Shown here: one piece after another, positions 1 to 8,453 of the stretch
Layout of the letters: the number at the start of each line of letters is the position of its first letter
Position numbering within the stretch: position 1 is the first letter of the stretch
From: Hydractinia symbiolongicarpus
Lineage: Eukaryota; Cnidaria; Hydrozoa; Anthoathecata; Hydractiniidae
NCBI RefSeq assembly: GCF_029227915.1
Contig: NC_079888.1
Span: forward strand, 5,777,001-5,841,000
Direction of reading: 5' to 3'
DNA: 64,000 bases
Position numbers and translations under genes: made by a program
The notes under the pieces: generated by a model
Database searches by the model: none
What the model saw: only the letters and a program-made list of their open reading frames with translations
Told to the model about the DNA's origin: nothing

Positions 1-741
1 TTTTTGTGGAACTTCGTCAAGTTTGACTGCATCGTTTGGTTTCATCTTGATTCCAGCGGTTTTGGTGTTGTTCATCTGATCGACAATTTTGTAGAGTTGC
101 TTGACCCATATCGTCGAGACTTTTCCCTCTTCGTTGAGCTCTTGAGCATCTTGAGCCTTGAAGAGACGCCTCGCGAGCTGCTTGTTGAAGTTTTCCACAA
201 AGGCAGTGTGTCTATGATGGTACTTTGTCACCGTCCTGTCGATCTTGACGTCATGTTTTTGAAAGGTCTTTGTAACGTCTGCAAAGAACTCGGTTCCTGC
301 ATCTATCATGACAGTCTCGGGCCACGTCAAGGGTCTGGCCTTGTCTCCGGGCTTCGCGTAAATGTCCTCGATCATTTTGGCCACTTCTGCAGCCTTTTTC
401 GTTCGCAGGGGTCTCGCCACTTTGAACCTGCTGGCAATGTCAATTTCGGTAAGAATGTATTTGTATTTCGAGCCATACAGGCGATCATGAGGCATGCTAA
501 GCAAATCAAATTGATGTACTGCATTTGGAACGGTAACGGTGTAATGAGGATGTTTTACCACCTTTGGCCCTGGAATGTGAACCTGCCAGAAAGCCTGGTG
601 GGCAAGGTAGATTTTGACCTTTTTTGCAGACAAGCCACTAAGTTCAACAAGTTTTTCAATGGCTTCGTTTCCGATCCAGAGATGTGTGGGCTGATAGTAC
701 AATTTGTCTAATTTTTCCTTCTCTGTGGGAATTTTCGACAT
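1..741 (-). CDS. Polinton-type integrase (rve, DDE), partial at window edge
   Basis: Reads right to left from an ATG at 741 and stays open for 247 codons to the window edge, so the C-terminus is missing. It would insert the element's linear DNA into the host chromosome. The retroviral integrase core is visible: first Asp in QFDLLSMP, second in VMIDAGTEF, then Glu in HTAFVENFNKQ, with 35 residues between second Asp and Glu as in DD35E enzymes. The N-terminal stretch with LYYQPTHLW and YLAHQAFWQVH is typical of Polinton integrases. The start is set by the motif GTCGAATATTAAAATAAA one base before the ATG. No break is seen in the visible part. A Ty3 or Ginger integrase is less likely because capsid genes follow. 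Confidence 0.9.
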   Translation of the reverse strand, partial: MSKIPTEKEKLDKLYYQPTHLWIGNEAIEKLVELSGLSAKKVKIYLAHQAFWQVHIPGPKVVKHPHYTVTVPNAVHQFDLLSMPHDRLYGSKYKYILTEIDIASRFKVARPLRTKKAAEVAKMIEDIYAKPGDKARPLTWPETVMIDAGTEFFADVTKTFQKHDVKIDRTVTKYHHRHTAFVENFNKQLARRLFKAQDAQELNEEGKVSTIWVKQLYKIVDQMNNTKTAGIKMKPNDAVKLDEVPQK

Positions 742-760
742 GTTTATTTTAATATTCGAC
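742..760 (-). promoter_or_regulatory. start-proximal A/T motif before integrase
   Basis: On the minus strand GTCGAATATTAAAATAAA stands one base before the ATG, with GTTTTC five bases further upstream. The same arrangement precedes the 1178 ATG. Confidence 0.6.
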
Positions 761-779
761 ATATCGAAAACATAGCCGT

Positions 780-1178
780 CTAGGCGAACTTGTACACTGC
801 AAACCCAAGGAGGGCTAGGGATCCAACGATGAACGTCAGTTCGCCGTCTTGTTGCTGCCTGCTGGGCGTGTAGAAGTCGGATAACTTAGGAGCCTTCTCG
901 ATCGTTGCGATATAGTACTCCCTCATACCTTCATCGAGTTCCTTCAAGCTCTCTCCAGCTTGCCTTTTCAGCTCTCGTTGATGGTTATACCAATCGATCT
1001 TTGCCTGCCGATCTCTTACCCACTGTTGCTGAGCTGCTTGAAGTTGTTCAATCGCCTTGTCGTGCCTTTTACGCTCGGCCTCACCATGGCCTGACAGCGT
1101 ACTGATTATGTGATTCGATCCGCTAAACGCGAGGGCATTGATTATAGCCCCACCCGCGAGTACTAATATGCTTGCCAT
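780..1178 (-). CDS. small Polinton-type protein, N-terminal hydrophobic segment and coiled coil
   Basis: 132-residue reading from ATG 1178. A longer open frame starts at 1214, but 1178 is preferred because GTCGAATATTAAAATAAA ends one base before it, the same motif as before the integrase. The N-terminus (MASILVLAGGAIINALAF) is a glycine/alanine-rich hydrophobic segment. A charged helix rich in Glu, Arg, Lys and Gln follows (about residues 30-95), then a C-terminal hydrophobic stretch (FIVGSLALLGFAVYKF). Similar proteins occur in cnidarian Polintons as far as I recall, but the function is not known; a virion membrane or minor capsid role is only inference. It lies 8 bases after the capsid stop and 38 bases before the integrase ATG, in the same direction. 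Confidence 0.7.
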   Translation of the reverse strand: MASILVLAGGAIINALAFSGSNHIISTLSGHGEAERKRHDKAIEQLQAAQQQWVRDRQAKIDWYNHQRELKRQAGESLKELDEGMREYYIATIEKAPKLSDFYTPSRQQQDGELTFIVGSLALLGFAVYKFA

Positions 1179-1199
1179 CTTTATTTTAATATTCGACAC
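1179..1199 (-). promoter_or_regulatory. start-proximal A/T motif before the 132-residue gene
   Basis: Same 18-mer and same upstream GTTTTC as before the integrase. The TAA stop of the capsid gene lies inside the motif. Confidence 0.6.
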
Positions 1200-2421
1200 T
1201 GTGAAAACGCCCATCTAAGATGTTCAGCTGAGCATCTTGAAGTAGGAAAACGTAGCATTTAATATCCCCCGTTGTTCCGTCTGCTTTCTTTGTCATATGC
1301 AAGGTTATACCGTCTGAAAATCTCTGTAATGGCCTTCCGGAACCGTGTAGACTATGATCAGGTGATGCTCGGAAATCAACAAACAGGGCATAACGCTCAG
1401 TCATGAACTGCCCAATTGTCACCTTTGAATCGTGGCTACCGAATAAGTTTACGATCTGCTCGAGGTAATCTTTCGGGAGCATCGCGTGCGTGTAGAGCTG
1501 ATTAGGCTCACCCTCGACAGTGATCGAGATTTTTTCGATCTTTGGGTTGTAGAAGACCCGAGTAAGCCTTCACTTTTCCTGGATCTACGAACAATAATAA
1601 GACGCCTTTTAAACTTTTGCAAATTGTAGCTGGTATCAGCCTTTTTTATCGTGACAACCTTGCTACGGAGAACCCTTTTATAGGGAAGGGCGAGACGGCT
1701 GTATCTCGACATCATAGCGCTCGCGAGACTCTCGTTATTAACCTTGTCAAACTCTAGCGCGATATTAGTGATCTTGTACGCACTGTCTGCGGGCTTAGCT
1801 GCCGTGCTTCCTGAAGACACCGTACCGGCATCCTTTATAACGTCACCATATGATGTAAAATGGATCACAAACTGTAACCTATCGTGTAGCCCTGGCTGGT
1901 AGAACGGCAAGTCTCGTGTCAATTCAAACATTTTTCCTAGAGGAATACAAAACGTGCTGCCATAAGCTGCGACGATCGCTTTTTCCTCATCCGTGCCTAC
2001 ATGATCAGTCGCTTTTACCTGTAGGGCGCGGATTGTACCATCGTTGGGATTGATCCCCTCTAGGATCAAGTTGTCAACCATAGGTCCTTGTAGGTAGCGA
2101 GCACCCTGTAGTCGCTAATATTTTGCACCTCGTTGCTATTCAAAGTGATACGAAGATTTTGCACCAAGGATTTACCTATATTGCTGACGATAGTGCGCCT
2201 CGTGTTTGTTCCCGTAAGTTCCAGATCGAAAAGTAGCTTGATACTGCCTGGAAAAATTACATCGTTCTGCCCCATGTTGGGAATGTCAACATACAAGTCC
2301 TCGTTCTGATTAATCGTACTAGGCACATGACTTACTTTTACACGCTAATTCTTCCCCTCATAGCCATCATTGTTTTAATCTCCGCGTAGGGATCGAGCTT
2401 AGCTCCGAATATGTTACTCAT
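1186..2421 (-). pseudogene. Polinton major capsid protein gene (double jelly-roll), frameshifted
   Basis: Pieces of one capsid gene lie in shifting frames: a short N-terminal reading from ATG 2421 that stops at 2338-2340, an open piece 2326-2066, another 2081 to about 1565, and a last one 1482-1186. The frame must change near 2,340, near 2,080 and probably twice between about 1,600 and 1,545. Recognition rests on landmarks shared with Polinton capsids: DIPNMGQNDVIFPGS near the N-terminus, YKDLWL, the ITNIALEF strand, and a C-terminal LHGSGRPLQ, then FLLQDAQLNI and FHSVEY. These proteins form the icosahedral shell. ATG 2421 carries an AATATTAAAG motif upstream and faces the plus-strand gene at 2455 across 33 bases. 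As it stands it cannot make full-length protein. The double jelly-roll fold itself was not tested. Confidence 0.8.
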
Positions 2422-2454
2422 GCTTTAATATTAGCTGATTTTCGTTTCAAATAA
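2422..2454. promoter_or_regulatory. 33-bp divergent promoter region
   Basis: Separates divergent ATGs at 2421 (minus) and 2455 (plus). It holds AATATTAAAG toward one gene and TTTCAAATAA toward the other. Confidence 0.5.
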
Positions 2455-3718
2455 ATGCCGGTTAATCCAATATACGAAGGAGACGACTTTACGCCAGAGG
2501 AAAACATTCCAGACGAGGATTTCAGTAGACCTGATGCCAATCTAACGCCAGATCGCCTGGTGGCTCTGCAAGAGCATCAAGGTCAATCGCCTACCGTCTC
2601 CGAAAGAGACACCACGACAAGACAGAGGGAAGAGCTGTTAAAATTAAAGGTCGACGAACTTTACGAACACCTTGAGGAGCTGGGGCAGCCAATCGCGAGA
2701 TTTTATAACGAGTTTGAGGTACAAGGAAACCAGCTTCTTTTCGATGGCATAGAGATCACTAAAAGGAATGGTGAATTGAGGAGCGTTGCCGAGATACAGA
2801 GAAGATTAGGCACAAATCGCTTGCGAGAATTGGGGTTTACCGACTATACTACACCAAACAAAGGCAGTAAGGCAATGGCTCAGAAACTCCTTAACGAGAT
2901 TGTTCATGTTGATCGCCTAGCGGCTCAGCAACAGAAGGCTGATGATATCGAAATGATGCCGCTGCTCGAGAACGTCCTTGATGAAACGGAGAGCCTGATT
3001 GAGGAGACTCCTTTTGGCGCCAGCTTCACAGAGCGTGAAAAAAGAGGGCTCAACCTCGAGCTTCAAACGCTAAAGGGTAACCTGAGGCACTTGAAAAGCA
3101 AGATGATCTTCTACGACAGCGAGATCGCCAAAGCAGAAGCTAGGGTGAAAAGGCTTGAGACGAAGAAACATGGGGCATCCGAGGAGCAGCTAGCTATCTG
3201 GAACGAAGACCTTGGAAAGGCTAGGGAAGAGCTAGAACGACTCCAAGATCAAAAGGAAGCAGTACGAGAAGCACACGGTTTACTTTCCTCGGATACCCAG
3301 AGCCAACTGAAAGCTATTAAAGAGACGCTGATGAAAATCGCAGAAGACGATAAATCTCTAACTGAAAAGCTTAGAATCTTGTTCAAGGAGCAAGGGATTA
3401 CTATAGCAAGCATCGTCTCGGCTGTTGGTCTACTCGTTTCCACCATTGTACTCGCAGTTACAGGTGGCGGTTCCGCAACTGGCGCAGGAGGAAGTGCCGC
3501 AGGGAAGGGTTTTATACAAAAACAGCTGGAAATGCTTGGAAAATTTTTGAAATATCTAGCAGGCAAGGCGGGGTGCGATCATTGGCACGGTTGTCTCGTT
3601 CTTTTTTAGAGTGGCTGCAAGAGTTGTTGAATACGCAGCCAAACACCTCTGCATGACAATCGCTGCTGTCGTCGCTTTTGTTGTGGCCTACGTTGGGAAG
3701 GGTGGTAAGAAGTCGTAG
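2455..3718 (+). CDS. coiled-coil protein with C-terminal membrane segments, frame broken near 3,570
   Basis: Open from ATG 2455 (preceded by TTTCAAATAA) for 384 codons to a stop at 3607-3609. The N-terminus is acidic (YEGDDFTPEENIPDEDF). Residues about 200-310 are heptad-like and rich in Glu, Lys and Leu. A hydrophobic, glycine-rich segment lies near 320-345 (IASIVSAVGLLVSTIVLAV). After a G run at 3,568-3,574 the next frame continues with further hydrophobic residues to a stop at 3716-3718, so a one-base change near 3,570 probably truncated the protein. DRLAAQQQ at 2911-2928 is encoded by an 18-mer that recurs elsewhere in the element. Polintons carry uncharacterised coiled-coil proteins of this kind; a virion or membrane role is inferred only. 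It converges on the 3783-5433 gene. Confidence 0.6.
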
Positions 3719-3732
3719 AAGTCGTAGATGAT

Positions 3733-3773
3733 CTAGTATGTTGACGAACATATTAGATCGCCTTGCGGCTCAG
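3733..3773. repeat. 41-bp inverted-repeat arm, left copy
   Basis: Matches the reverse complement of 6817-6857 with one mismatch. It contains a small hairpin (TATGTT, four bases, AACATA) followed by the GATCGCC..GCGGCTCAG block. It lies between the ends of two convergent genes. Confidence 0.9.
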
Positions 3774-3782
3774 TATGAGCAC

Positions 3783-5433
3783 CTATTTTTTAAGCCAAAT
3801 GTATACTAGGATCAATCCTACCCCCACCGTGATAAGGGTGGCCTTCGTGTCCTCGTGAGGGTTTCCATCTCCTAGACCTGACTGAGGTATCGGTGGCATC
3901 TTTTTAGACCCCCGGCCTGTATGGGCACCACCCCTCGATATTTCTTGCCGCGTAGCACCTCGTTTTAAACCCCAAGGCTGTGTGGGCTTGCCTCCGGGCT
4001 TCGCGTTGTTTAGGTCTAGCCTTATGCCAATAATCGCACTCGCCGGCGCGATCAAGATGTTGTTGTTATACCCCACAATTTTACCAATACGCAGGTTCAT
4101 ATCGGATGGTAGCATGTACACGTGGTGCATCACGGCAAAATTCACTGGGGTCCTGGCATATTGAAGCACCTTTTGAAACTCAGTGATATCGTGGCCTACG
4201 TTCTCCTCACGTTGTACCATGGCTTCGAATTTCTGTAGTAGTATCTGTCTCGCTGTAAAATTGTCAGCATCCGAACCTATAAGGGATGCCTTGGCATCAG
4301 CTTGGGACCCTAGTAGTAAAATCACGTAAACACGAATACTCTCGCTAAGCTTCGACAGACCTTCCGATGTCAGGCCTTGGCTCGTAGGCATGATAAACTT
4401 GGCCCAATCACCATCTACTTGCGGCCACCATCTACCATTTGTGAGCGAGGACATGAGAGCTTTAAACTTGTATTGGGCATTGGGGTCGGCACCATATTCA
4501 CGACAAATCTGGGCATATCCAGATGTAGAGTAGGGGTTCTCGTATCAAGATGTTGTTGTTATACCCCACAATTTTACCAATACGCAGGTTCATATCGGAT
4601 GGTAGCATGTACACGTGGTGCATCACGGCAAAATTCACTGGGGTCCTGGCATATTGAAGCACCTTTTGAAACTCAGTGATATCGTGGCCTACGTTCTCCT
4701 CACGTTGTACCATGGCTTCGAATTTCTGTAGTAGTATCTGTCTCGCTGTAAAATTGTCAGCATCCGAACCTATAAGGGATGCCTTGGCATCAGCTTGGGA
4801 CCCTAGTAGTAAAATCACGTAAACACGAATACTCTCGCTAAGCTTCGACAGACCTTCCGATGTCAGGCCTTGGCTCGTAGGCATGATAAACTTGGCCCAA
4901 TCACCATCTACTTGCGGCCACCATCTACCATTTGTGAGCGAGGACATGAGAGCTTTAAACTTGTATTGGGCATTGGGGTCGGCACCATATTCACGACAAA
5001 TCTGGGCATATCCAGATGTAGAGTAGGGGTTCTCGTATTGGGAAAAGCCGTCATCGTATGGCATGGGTACCTTCATTCTTGCTAGGATACGCCGCATGTG
5101 GTAATAGACGTGGAATTTAAAGATACTGTTGATGAGAGGCACGGAGCCATTCAAGTGTTTGGCGGATATACCCAAGGCGGTGCTAGCGCAATGACAGGCG
5201 AAATTAACTTGTATATTCCAGTAGCCAAGGGCTTGACCGGTCCAATTTACACTGACTGGGTCGTTCAACAGGTTAGTGGGGACTTTTATAGGGTATTTCG
5301 TGAACATCGAGAAGGTCACGGGAATGTGCGATTCTGTAGAAACGTAGAGGTCTTGATGTTCTAGATTAATTACACCGAGGGGCCATTCGCCTCTATTGGA
5401 TTTTGCCTTGTGGTTATAGCTATAAATGTTCAT
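3783..5433 (-). pseudogene. Polinton conserved protein with C-terminal membrane anchor, split by tandem duplication
   Basis: Starts at ATG 5433, 19 bases from the divergent ATG at 5453. It reads well for 311 codons through YYHMRRILARMKVPMPYDDG and CREYGADPNAQYKF, then loses frame at the junction of a 493-bp duplication and stops at 4498. The other duplicate copy re-enters the same protein and runs to the stop at 3783, ending in a Gly/Arg-rich stretch and a single hydrophobic helix (LITVGVGLILVYIWLKK). Because 493 is not a multiple of three, the duplication alone destroys the frame; no other break was seen. I recognise it as a recurrent cnidarian Polinton protein but not its function. A membrane-anchored virion protein is the simplest inference. 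Confidence 0.6.
4051..5036. repeat. perfect 493-bp tandem duplication
   Basis: 4051-4543 and 4544-5036 are identical as far as I can read, offset 493. Only AT or TAT is shared at the breakpoints, as in a microhomology-mediated event. Lack of divergence means a very recent duplication or an assembly artefact. Confidence 0.9.
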
Positions 5434-5452
5434 GTTTCTTTAAGAATAAAAC
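5434..5452. promoter_or_regulatory. 19-bp divergent promoter region
   Basis: The only DNA between divergent ATGs at 5433 and 5453. Reads GTTTCTTTAAGAATAAAAC, partly palindromic (TTCTTTAAGAA), with the AATAAAA motif pointing at the penton gene. Confidence 0.5.
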
Positions 5453-6124
5453 ATGAGACAGCTGTATGTGACCAATATAGAGAAGCCTACAATTTTTGAT
5501 GATTACCTAGGGCAGGACACGAGAATTGCCCTGAAATCGATAAGTATCAGGCCCGTATGGCTGAACCTTTACTGTGACAATGATTTTACAATACGCAAAG
5601 TAGGCCCTGATCAGACTGTTACCCGAATTACAATAATGAACGGCCTGTACAAGATCGAGGATATCGCGGCCATCGTCAACAGTCAGGCAGGGGACAAGAT
5701 TAAGCTGTTTGTCTTGAAAAATGGACTCTGCAGGCTTAGGGTTAGTGACGGGTATACTGTGGTAATCCATCGAAAACTACAGGAGCTTATGGGGCTACCC
5801 TACGACCCTGCAAAAAAGTATTTTACCAAGGGCGACTATGACAGCTACTACAAAACTGACGTATACCAAAGATTGAGACTCGTTTGCCCCCAGCTGAATG
5901 AAGATGATTGCCTACTGGATGGGAAGAAATCAAAAATTCTTGCTTTGCTTCCCACCAAAGAGTTAAACGCATGGGGAGACATGCTTACACGGAATTTTGA
6001 CACTCCAATCTACCTTCCTTTGAAAGGCTCAACGGACAGACTGGAGTTCATGCTGACGGACGAGTATCATCATGAAAAAAATGTTTCGTTCGTCGGAATT
6101 ACGATGCATTTACTCATAGAATAA
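5453..6124 (+). CDS. penton-like minor capsid protein (single jelly-roll), Polinton
   Basis: Intact 223-residue frame from ATG 5453, preceded by AAGAATAAAAC. The layout is that of Polinton/adintovirus penton proteins: an N-terminal IRPVWLNLYC strand, a middle part with MNGLYKIEDIAAIVN, then LVCPQLNEDDCLLDGKKSKI followed by LALLPTK, and a C-terminal strand ending FVGITMHLLIE. In these elements the penton occupies the five-fold vertices of the shell. It is divergent from the 5433 gene across only 19 bases, so the two probably share a bidirectional promoter. Its TAA stop abuts the ATG of the next gene, suggesting co-transcription. The jelly-roll assignment comes from the motif pattern and neighbours; fold prediction would settle it. 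Confidence 0.65.
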   Translation: MRQLYVTNIEKPTIFDDYLGQDTRIALKSISIRPVWLNLYCDNDFTIRKVGPDQTVTRITIMNGLYKIEDIAAIVNSQAGDKIKLFVLKNGLCRLRVSDGYTVVIHRKLQELMGLPYDPAKKYFTKGDYDSYYKTDVYQRLRLVCPQLNEDDCLLDGKKSKILALLPTKELNAWGDMLTRNFDTPIYLPLKGSTDRLEFMLTDEYHHEKNVSFVGITMHLLIE

Positions 6125-6793
6125 ATGGCTGATACAATGAAGCTTTACCCAACTTTGCCGCCAAGTGCACCTGAGCATGAGCCTGATCGCCTAGCGGCTC
6201 AGCAAGAGCAAGAAAGTCAGGTCTACAGACTCAAGAAGATCGAAGAAATTGAGCAGTACGTGCGTGCTGAGATCAAGGAGAGAGAAAAACTCTACAAAAA
6301 GTTCAAGCTTTGGGGAATGGGGCTTCGGTATGCTGATCATGGTATGATTGCTGTTACCGTCATCACCTCCGCAGCAGGTATTGCCACGCTTGCAACCGGA
6401 TTCGGAGCCCCCATAGCAATTGGTCTTGAAGCCGCGGCTCTTGCAGTGGGGATAGGCCAAGTAGTTTTGAAGAATGCTTCCAAAAGGATACAGTATAAGG
6501 TGCACAAACATGAGTGCATCAAACTCCTAGCTGAATCAAAACTAGACACTGTATACGATAAGATTTCCAGAGCGATCCAAGATGGTATAATTTCAGACGA
6601 TGAGTTTAGATGGATCATGCAGGAAAAACAGCGCTATATGGTGCTCAAGGATCAGATCCGACAACGAACAAAAAAAGCTGTGAAATCCATCAACGATAAT
6701 GAACGCGCAGAGTTGCTAGCACAAGGCAGGCAAGAAGCCAAAGATGACATTTTGAAAAAACTTCAATCTGCGCAGTATGTCAGCGCTACTTAG
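6125..6793 (+). CDS. helical protein with glycine/alanine-rich hydrophobic hairpin, Polinton
   Basis: 222-residue intact frame whose ATG directly follows the previous stop (TAAATG). Residues about 20-60 are charged and probably coiled coil (KKIEEIEQYVRAEIKERE). Two hydrophobic segments rich in Gly and Ala follow at about 73-118 (IAVTVITSAAGIATLATGFG, then a second), then a basic helical C-terminal half. The DRLAAQQEQ near the start is coded by the recurring 18-mer at 6185-6202. The architecture resembles membrane-active minor virion proteins, but no family was recognised, so this is inference. It converges on the SAP-like gene at 6846-7082. Confidence 0.65.
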   Translation: MADTMKLYPTLPPSAPEHEPDRLAAQQEQESQVYRLKKIEEIEQYVRAEIKEREKLYKKFKLWGMGLRYADHGMIAVTVITSAAGIATLATGFGAPIAIGLEAAALAVGIGQVVLKNASKRIQYKVHKHECIKLLAESKLDTVYDKISRAIQDGIISDDEFRWIMQEKQRYMVLKDQIRQRTKKAVKSINDNERAELLAQGRQEAKDDILKKLQSAQYVSAT

Positions 6794-6816
6794 AGTCTCC
6801 ACCCGCTTACAGAGTG

Positions 6817-6857
6817 CTGAGCCGCTAGGCGATCTAATATGTTCGTCAACATACTAG
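6817..6857. repeat. 41-bp inverted-repeat arm, right copy
   Basis: Reverse complement of 3733-3773 with one mismatch; same hairpin and same position between convergent gene ends. It contains CTGAGCCGCTAGGCGATC, the complement of the 18-mer found in two coding regions. Confidence 0.9.
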
Positions 6858-7082
6858 ACAATCACTTCCCCCGTATCTTGATCTATGAGCGAGATCCCTC
6901 AAATATTGAGCTAGATTTTTCTGCCATGCAATTTTAGCACAAGGCTCGCAGTACGGTCCGTCCTTTTGTGTCGACGCATCCTTATACTTGACTTTGCATA
7001 TGGCTTCAACAAGGTCTATTCGCTTCAACGTGGAGTACCCTTTGAGACCTAAGGCCTTAGCTTCCTGTCGCAGTTTGTCCAT
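6846..7082 (-). CDS. SAP-like small DNA-binding protein
   Basis: 78 residues from ATG 7082, preferred over a longer GTG-initiated reading because ATAAACAA stands directly before the ATG and a stop lies just upstream of the longer frame. Residues 1-30 contain LRQEAKALGLKGYSTLKR and LVEAI, the two-helix pattern of SAP or Rho-N domains, which bind DNA. A CxxC (YCEPC) and a terminal CLVC could form a metal site. Small SAP proteins are common in Polintons; the exact role is unknown. The last bases of the gene overlap the 41-bp inverted repeat. Confidence 0.6.
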   Translation of the reverse strand: MDKLRQEAKALGLKGYSTLKRIDLVEAICKVKYKDASTQKDGPYCEPCAKIAWQKNLAQYLRDLAHRSRYGGSDCLVC

Positions 7083-7155
7083 TTGTTTATGTAGCTGAGC
7101 ACAACCAGGCTTTTCGTTATTTTTGTGACTGTCTCCAGTCACAAAAGATTACTTC

Positions 7156-7476
7156 TTAGTCTTCCACTTCCACAAGGTCGTAATCATAGTAAAATTGACC
7201 AGGATTCTTCGTAGATTGTTTTTTTCCCAGTGATTTGATGAACATCTGACCTGTTCGACCTATCAAAGCTTCTCTCAGTACACTCGTTGCCCATGCTCGA
7301 ATTCGTTCACCATCGCAATCGATCAAGGCGATGACAGTTGCATCACCTTTTTTGGTCTTGATCTCTTCAACATACTCAATTTTGAATATGATTCCAGTGG
7401 GAACATCACGCCACTTCTTAATACTCTCGTGTTCTGATTTCAAGGCATCAAATTGTTCTGCAGATAGGAAAGGCAT
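7156..7476 (-). CDS. small OB-like protein, candidate single-strand DNA-binding protein
   Basis: 106 residues from ATG 7476, preceded by TATAATAAAGAG. The pattern (VPTGIIFKIEYVEEIKTKKG, ATVIALIDCDGERIRAWAT, then a basic loop and FYYDYDLVEVED) resembles an OB-fold of five strands, as in single-strand DNA-binding proteins. No family was recognised with certainty. It follows the ankyrin gene and precedes the SAP-like gene on the same strand with short gaps, so the three may form a non-structural group. Function is inferred from strand pattern only. Confidence 0.5.
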   Translation of the reverse strand: MPFLSAEQFDALKSEHESIKKWRDVPTGIIFKIEYVEEIKTKKGDATVIALIDCDGERIRAWATSVLREALIGRTGQMFIKSLGKKQSTKNPGQFYYDYDLVEVED

Positions 7477-7526
7477 CTCTTTATTATAGATTTTTTAAAC
7501 CCCAACAAGGATCAAAATACTGGACA

Positions 7527-8453
7527 TTACTTCCATAATTTAGATATCTCGCGCTTTTCTTCCTCATCTAAACACCAATTCCAATATCGATCCGGATGCC
7601 ACACCACTGGTAGTACCTTATTCCATAGTTTTGCATAAAAATTACGCTTGTGATGATGTCGCAGCAATTCATCATGAATGACATCAAAACCACGTAGCAA
7701 TACAACAATCTCGATGTGACTATTTTCAGCTGCAATTTCTAGAGCCCAATTAAAGTTCGTTGCACCCCACTCTTTGCACAGTTTAACAATCTCTATGTGA
7801 CCATATTTAACTGCATTTCGTAGAGCCCTATTAAAGTCTGTAGCACCCCACTCCTTGCACAGCTTAACAATCTCTATGTGACCCCTTTCAGCTGCATTTC
7901 GTAGAGCCCTATTAAAGTCTGTCGCACCCCACTCTTTGCACATTTTAACAATCTCTATATGACCATTGAGAGCTGCAAGTCCCATGACCCAATTAAAGCT
8001 CGTCGCACCCCACTCTTTGAACATCTTAACAATCTCTATGTGACCGTTGAGAGCTGCAAGTCCCATGACCCAATTAAAGTCTGTCGCACCCCACTCTTTG
8101 CACATTTTAACAATCTCTATATGACCATTGAGAGCTGCAAGTCCCATGACCCAATTAAAGCTCGTCGCACCCCATTCTTTGAACATCTTAACAATCTCTA
8201 TGTGACCATTGAGAGCTGCACGTCTCATGGTCCAATCAAATTCTATCGCACCCCACTCTTTGCACATTTTAACAATCTCTATGTGACCATTTTCAGCTGC
8301 ATTTCGTAGAGGTAAATTAAAGTCCGTTGTCACCATGTCACGGTGCTTGCGAACGTTTTCCATGATGACAGCGATATATAATTTACTAATTGCATTTCTA
8401 AAGAAACTCATTGCTTTATTATATGTTGGAAAATTTTCTGGGACGCTGGACAT
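7527..8453 (-). CDS. ankyrin-repeat protein carried by the Polinton
   Basis: 308 codons from ATG 8453, which directly follows AACATAAAATAAA; a second candidate start at 8411 follows TATAATAAAGCA. About seven 33-residue ankyrin units, each with a version of GHIEIVKMCKEWGATDFNWV, occupy residues about 45-260. A short C-terminal region ends WHPDRYWNWCLDEEEKREIS. The units are so alike in DNA (7,700-8,300) that they must have arisen by recent tandem duplication or are homogenised. Ankyrin repeats bind other proteins, and this repeat style is common in giant-virus genomes. It is not a core Polinton gene, so it is probably acquired cargo; a host-interaction role is inference. The frame is intact, unlike the capsid gene. 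Confidence 0.75.
   Translation of the reverse strand: MSSVPENFPTYNKAMSFFRNAISKLYIAVIMENVRKHRDMVTTDFNLPLRNAAENGHIEIVKMCKEWGAIEFDWTMRRAALNGHIEIVKMFKEWGATSFNWVMGLAALNGHIEIVKMCKEWGATDFNWVMGLAALNGHIEIVKMFKEWGATSFNWVMGLAALNGHIEIVKMCKEWGATDFNRALRNAAERGHIEIVKLCKEWGATDFNRALRNAVKYGHIEIVKLCKEWGATNFNWALEIAAENSHIEIVVLLRGFDVIHDELLRHHHKRNFYAKLWNKVLPVVWHPDRYWNWCLDEEEKREISKLWK

Noticed and set aside
4-711. Plus-strand open frame of 235 codons
   Set aside because: It is the antisense of the integrase; the minus frame carries the DDE motif.
7959-8309. Plus frame with repeated CKSHDPIK units
   Set aside because: Antisense of the ankyrin repeats.
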